From positions 1-42,095 of IMG/VR virus record IMGVR_UViG_3300033979_000214: a stretch of 42,095 nucleotides of DNA. One strand, 5' to 3'. This DNA comes from a virus. This document shows, piece after piece, positions 38,661 to 42,095 of this stretch. Below the pieces are notes generated by a model. That model was not told the DNA's origin, ran no database searches, and worked only from the letters and a program-made list of their open reading frames with translations. Position numbers and translations under genes: made by a program. How positions within the stretch are numbered: the first letter of the stretch is position 1; each line of letters starts with the position of its first letter.

Positions 38661-40880
38661 ATGGAACTCCACGAACTCGCGGACGCACTCGCCGTCCGCG
38701 TTGAAGAACTCTGCACCCAACTCCTTCCCTCCGGTCGCCGCATCGGCACCCAGTGGGTCATCGGCAACGTCTTCGGTGACGCCGGCGACTCCATGTTCGT
38801 CGAACTCCAGGGCCCCAAGCAGGGCCTCTGGTACGACCACGGCGCTGGCGAGGGTGGCGATCTCCTCGCCCTCGTCGCCCAGAACCAAACCCTTCCCATC
38901 GGCCGCGCTGCCGCCTGGGCTCGCCAATTCCTCGGCATCCGCGACGACTACCAGCCCACGCACCGCACGTTCGACCCCCTTAAGCACGGCCACCGAACCA
39001 GCGTCACCGAGCCGTACCGCTACGGCACCGCCGCCTGGCCCTACCACAACCCGGACGGCACGATCCACGCCTACGTCGTCCGGTTCGACCTCCCGGACGG
39101 TTCCAAGGACGTGCGCCCCCTCCGGCTTCTGCCGCCCGATAACCAGCTTCCCGACCCACTCAACCCCCGTCACTGGCGCTGGAAGGGCTGGCCCAACCCT
39201 GACCCGGTCCCCCTCTTCAACCTCCACCTCCTCACCCGGCGCCCGAACGACCCCGTCCTCATCGTAGAGGGCGAGAAAACAGCCGTCGCCGCCTCTAAGC
39301 TCTTCCCGTCCCACGTCGTCATCACTTGGCAGGGCGGGTCCAAGCGGGTCGCCCGCGCTACTATCGACCCCCTGCTGACCAGAGCCACCCCGATTTTCCT
39401 GTGGCCCGACCACGATAAACCCGGCCGGGACGCCATGATCTACCTGAAAGCCCGCCTCCCGGCCGCCCGCGTGGTCCACCTCCCTGATTCCCTGCCCGAC
39501 GGCTGGGACCTCGCGGACCCAATCCCCGCTGACATCTCTATTCAGGGCCTCCTCGACGCTGCTGGCGATTTACCCCGCCCGGCTCCGGCAGCACCGGTGC
39601 CAGCCTCAGTCAACCCTCTCGACGACCTCCATTACGACCCCAATTCAGGCCAGTGGTGGACCCGTAACGCCTGGGGCGATTACGCTCAGATCAACGGTGA
39701 CCGCGCTCGCACGCTTCTCCTTGAGTGCGGTATCTCCCACGTCAAAGACGAAACCGGCACCTCCGAGGTCGATCGTCAACTCCTGCGCCGCACCCGGGAC
39801 ACCCTGATCGAATACGCCGGCCCACTCGCAGGCCACCGCGCCGGCCTCTACGGCACGATCCTCGTAACCCGCTCCGTCGTCCCGCTCGCACCCGCCCCCG
39901 GCGACTCCTCCCGCCTCCAGACCTACCTCCACAACCTCCTCGACCAGAACGACGACCAATACTGGCGCCTCATTTTCTGGCTCGCGCTCCGCCGGCAAGC
40001 CGTCCTGACAGGCACCTGGCGATCATCGCAGGCCCTCGCGCTGGTCGGCCCAGCCGCGTGCGGCAAGTCCTTCGTCCAATCCGCGGTCATCACCCGGCTC
40101 CTCGGCAACCGCATCGCCAAGCCCTACCGCTACATGTCCGGCTCCACCGACTTCAACGGCGACCTCTTCACTTCGGAACACCTCTGCATCGAAGACGAGG
40201 CCCCCGGCCGCGACATCCATTCCAGGCGCGCTCTCGGCTCGAACATCAAATCCATGCTGTTCAGTCAGAACCAGTCCTGCCACCCCAAGAACCGCCAAGC
40301 CATCACTCTCCGCCCCATCTGGGCCATGTCCATCTCCCTCAACGACGAGCCCGAGAACCTCCAAGTCCTACCTCCCCTCGACCCTTCCCTGATGGACAAG
40401 CTCATCATCCTTCGCTGCGTCCGCCATACCCTCCCGTGGCCAGGCCCCGAGATCGAAGTCCTCAAGGACATCCTCGACACCGAACTCTCCGCCTTCGCCC
40501 ACTACCTCGACGGCCTCACCGTCCCTGAGCATCTCGTCGAACCCCGCTGCGGCCTGAAAGCCTACCAGCACCCGGCCATCCTCGAAGAGCTCATGCAGCT
40601 GTCCCCAGAACACCAACTCATCGGCCTCATCGACACCGTGATCTTCGAGAACGAATTTATTACCTGGAGAGGTACCGCAGCCGACCTCGAAACCATCCTC
40701 CGCGACTCCAAGTATTCCCGCGAGGCCGACCGCCTCTTCCGCTTCAACACCGCGTGCGGCGTCTACCTCGCTCGGCTGCATGAGCAGGATCCTCACCGCA
40801 TCTCGAAGGCGAAGACCAACGGGAAGGTCCGCTGGGCGATTTCGCCTCCAGCTGGGTTGGCTGTTGACTGGAATCAGTAA
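38661..40880 (+). CDS. Primase-helicase (Toprim domain plus D5/SF3-like ATPase)
   Basis: In this 739-residue protein the N-terminal part has the primase pattern GLWYDHGAGEGGDLLALVA (about 52-71). A Toprim domain follows with VLIVEGEKTAVAA (Glu near 203) and FLWPDHDKPGRDAM (D-x-D near 249), then DGWDLADP. After a Pro-rich linker comes an ATPase with Walker A VGPAACGKS near 463 and acidic Walker B CIEDEAPGRD near 508, of the type found in phage primase-polymerase/helicase fusions. It would lay primers and unwind the fork. No DNA polymerase gene is visible, so it should work with a host polymerase. A first zinc finger, usual for T7-like primases, is not evident. Codon use is strongly C-ending. 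Confidence 0.85.
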   Translation: MELHELADALAVRVEELCTQLLPSGRRIGTQWVIGNVFGDAGDSMFVELQGPKQGLWYDHGAGEGGDLLALVAQNQTLPIGRAAAWARQFLGIRDDYQPTHRTFDPLKHGHRTSVTEPYRYGTAAWPYHNPDGTIHAYVVRFDLPDGSKDVRPLRLLPPDNQLPDPLNPRHWRWKGWPNPDPVPLFNLHLLTRRPNDPVLIVEGEKTAVAASKLFPSHVVITWQGGSKRVARATIDPLLTRATPIFLWPDHDKPGRDAMIYLKARLPAARVVHLPDSLPDGWDLADPIPADISIQGLLDAAGDLPRPAPAAPVPASVNPLDDLHYDPNSGQWWTRNAWGDYAQINGDRARTLLLECGISHVKDETGTSEVDRQLLRRTRDTLIEYAGPLAGHRAGLYGTILVTRSVVPLAPAPGDSSRLQTYLHNLLDQNDDQYWRLIFWLALRRQAVLTGTWRSSQALALVGPAACGKSFVQSAVITRLLGNRIAKPYRYMSGSTDFNGDLFTSEHLCIEDEAPGRDIHSRRALGSNIKSMLFSQNQSCHPKNRQAITLRPIWAMSISLNDEPENLQVLPPLDPSLMDKLIILRCVRHTLPWPGPEIEVLKDILDTELSAFAHYLDGLTVPEHLVEPRCGLKAYQHPAILEELMQLSPEHQLIGLIDTVIFENEFITWRGTAADLETILRDSKYSREADRLFRFNTACGVYLARLHEQDPHRISKAKTNGKVRWAISPPAGLAVDWNQ

Positions 40881-40901
40881 ATCCATAAAACTCACTCAGT
40901 C

Positions 40902-41420
40902 ATGAAACAATCCCCCGAAGACAAAGTCTTCTCAGACGCAATAAACGATCGGTGTTGGGCCAAGACCCAGTCCGAGTACAACTACGCTAAGGGCACCCTA
41001 GTTCACATGGCAGTCGGTGAGCGGATGCTCCTGCCGAACAATAACTGGGGCCACCAGGAAATCGTTAAGCGTGCCCAGCGCCTCGGTGGCTTTATCCTCG
41101 AAGGCCGATACCTCGTCCGCGTTGCGGAAACTAAACCCGTCGATCAAGCCGTTGTCTTCGGTGTTGACGGATACCGCCGAGGATTCAGCTGGATCAAAAA
41201 CCTCCCAGAAGAAGGATGGCAAGGCACGACTCAGGAACTCCATCTTGCAGTGAAGGATGTCGAGTCTGTCGTATCCTTTGGACGCCGACTCAAGCTCTTC
41301 AACGACCACGTCGATTGCTTCGAGCGACTCATCCGGTTTAGGACACGCCCCTGGAAATTGAAGTACCTTCCAGACGAATATGACCTCTGGGACGTGTTTA
41401 CAGTGTCTCCAAATGAATAA
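40902..41420 (+). CDS. Unknown protein at the end of the early unit
   Basis: The 172-residue protein starts MKQSPEDKVFSDAINDRCWA and includes GERMLLPNNNWGHQEIVKRAQRL, GGFILEGRYLVRVAET, FGVDGYRRGFSWIKNLPEEGW and YLPDEYDLWDVFTVSP. The helix with N-W-G-H-Q-E-I-V-K-R-A may be DNA-binding, but no family is recognised. Base and codon use are more even than in the C-ending primase gene before it, so it may have a different history. An intrinsic terminator follows nine bases after its stop. Confidence 0.7.
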   Translation: MKQSPEDKVFSDAINDRCWAKTQSEYNYAKGTLVHMAVGERMLLPNNNWGHQEIVKRAQRLGGFILEGRYLVRVAETKPVDQAVVFGVDGYRRGFSWIKNLPEEGWQGTTQELHLAVKDVESVVSFGRRLKLFNDHVDCFERLIRFRTRPWKLKYLPDEYDLWDVFTVSPNE

Positions 41421-41428
41421 AAGGGTGA

Positions 41429-41458
41429 GGGTCTCCGAGCTGGAGGCCCCTTTTTTTT
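41429..41458 (+). terminator. Intrinsic terminator of the helicase-primase unit
   Basis: GGGTCTCC pairs with GGAGGCCC (one G-U) over a five-base loop GAGCT and is followed by C and eight Ts. It starts nine bases past the stop at 41420. Confidence 0.85.
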
Positions 41459-41909
41459 GACCCCTCACTGTGCGTTTGAGCCCCTAGAATCAATGGTTTG
41501 CTGATGTTTTTTTTCTCGTAGTAGGGGGCTAAGGGTTTTTTCACTTTTGCCAGGGCTGCACGGAGCATTTGCTGTACTGGCAGAATCTGTAAATCTGTAA
41601 TTCTTTTGAGTGGAACCATCAATAGTCACTTTACCCCTACTACCCTCTACCAGTAGAACTAGAAAGCCTAAGAGTGAGGGCAAAAACGCAGGGTGAGGAT
41701 CGGGCTACACCCCTAATGGCACCCCCGTCACCCCCTAGGTCGAAAAGCGTTCTATGTCGGTTTGGAAAATGGCCTAGGTATTGGGGAGGGGGTCCCGTAA
41801 TGACATCCCGGCAAACGCGGCCCCCACCCACCCCACACCGTGGGGACGGTCCAGCGTCTAAGGAATCCCTTATGGGACCCGCTGGTCAGGCACGGCCGTC
41901 GGGGATGGG
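41459..41909. other. Non-coding region with repeats, candidate origin or control region
   Basis: About 450 bases hold no convincing gene; minus-strand readings of 60-75 codons lack a plausible protein pattern. Visible elements are GTAGTAGGGG (41518-41527) with its exact complement CCCCTACTAC (41634-41643), a tandem 8-base repeat AATCTGTA twice (41584-41599) inside AT-rich sequence, T runs, two CCTAGG sites, and a hairpin CCCCAC-acc-GTGGGG (41831-41845). The left part is AT-rich and the right part very GC-rich. An origin or packaging/control region would fit, but nothing proves it. Confidence 0.35.
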
Positions 41910-42095
41910 TCAATCAAGGTCCGGCAGGGATTGGGGGGAGCCGACCAAGGTCGCTGGCGAGATGTCGATGGGGATGGAGGACTTCCCTCTTCCAGTTGAG
42001 GCAGCCGGACGGCGAGGTATGGCGAGCAAGTCCATGAGTTGGTCCTGCAAGGTGACCATGGCCCGGGCTGCGGAGATCCGATCGTGGGCAGGTGC
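41910..42095 (-). CDS. Open frame at the right edge, possible C-terminal part of the YRIKP protein
   Basis: Read on the minus strand from the right edge, 61 codons are open before a TGA at 41912-41910. The first part, APAHDRISAARAMVTLQDQL, continues MDLLA as a clear amphipathic helix; the rest is Pro/Ser-rich and less protein-like. It is in frame with the gene cut at the left edge (58 full codons), so on a circular molecule both form one gene of about 119 residues. If the window is not circular this is only an open frame. Confidence is moderate. Confidence 0.45.
   Translation of the reverse strand, partial: APAHDRISAARAMVTLQDQLMDLLAIPRRPAASTGRGKSSIPIDISPATLVGSPQSLPDLD

Noticed and set aside
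41465-41831. Minus-strand frames of about 63-72 codons in the right-hand gap
   Set aside because: Their translations are of mixed composition with no plausible start signal and overlap each other in different frames; the gap looks non-coding.

Overview
The window reads as a complete, or nearly complete, genome of a tailed phage of the short-tailed (podovirus-like) type, about 42 kb and GC-rich. The support is a large terminase, a T7/P22-size portal, a scaffold, a capsid protein, a nozzle-like tail protein, a tailspike and three consecutive candidate ejection proteins. There are no tail-tube, tape-measure or sheath genes, no integrase, no rRNA and no recognised tRNA. The host cannot be named. 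The small lipobox lipoprotein in the lysis region points to a Gram-negative host. Many genes lack a purine-rich ribosome binding site and instead start at ATGA/GTGA overlaps or directly after the upstream stop.

Layout: (1) 1-22,690, minus strand. One long unit reads leftwards from a divergent junction at 22.69 kb: nozzle, tailspike, fibre-like protein, Cys-rich adaptor candidate, cupin protein, two small candidate internal virion proteins and a 3,225-residue polyvalent protein (methyltransferase-like fold, strawberry-notch-type SF2 helicase, membrane-active C-terminus). It ends in a recombination cassette (RecT-type annealing protein, PDDEXK exonuclease) and a run of tiny ATGA-linked genes. 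The leftmost gene is cut by the window edge. Its frame continues exactly into an open frame at the right edge, which suggests a circular or circularly permuted genome. (2) 22,734-29,357, plus strand: terminase, SSB, a pair of small conserved phage genes, portal, a small gene and scaffold, closed by an intrinsic terminator at 29,382-29,417. (3) 29,354-36,594, minus strand. This unit reads from a ribbon-helix-helix regulator through capsid protein, an acidic peptide, two proteins sharing an N-terminal anchor motif, a YadA-like fibre and small genes to a holin/lipoprotein lysis cluster. It converges on the portal unit. (4) 36,657-41,420, plus strand: SF2 helicase, VRR-NUC nuclease, a small gene, a Toprim primase-helicase and an unknown protein, closed by a strong terminator at 41,429-41,458. 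About 450 bp after it appears non-coding.

Working model (inference): early replication uses the right-hand plus unit with a host DNA polymerase, since no phage polymerase is visible. The RHH protein probably regulates the divergent early/capsid junction through a perfect 16-bp palindrome. The giant protein is probably packaged and ejected with the DNA to act on the infecting genome or host defences. RecT and the exonuclease would handle recombination or concatemer processing. Most notable are the giant protein, the duplicated SGCFDCLSPGVK module on two capsid-operon proteins, Cys-rich tail proteins, a UUCG-capped hairpin with repeats just after the capsid gene, and the absence of any recognisable endolysin.
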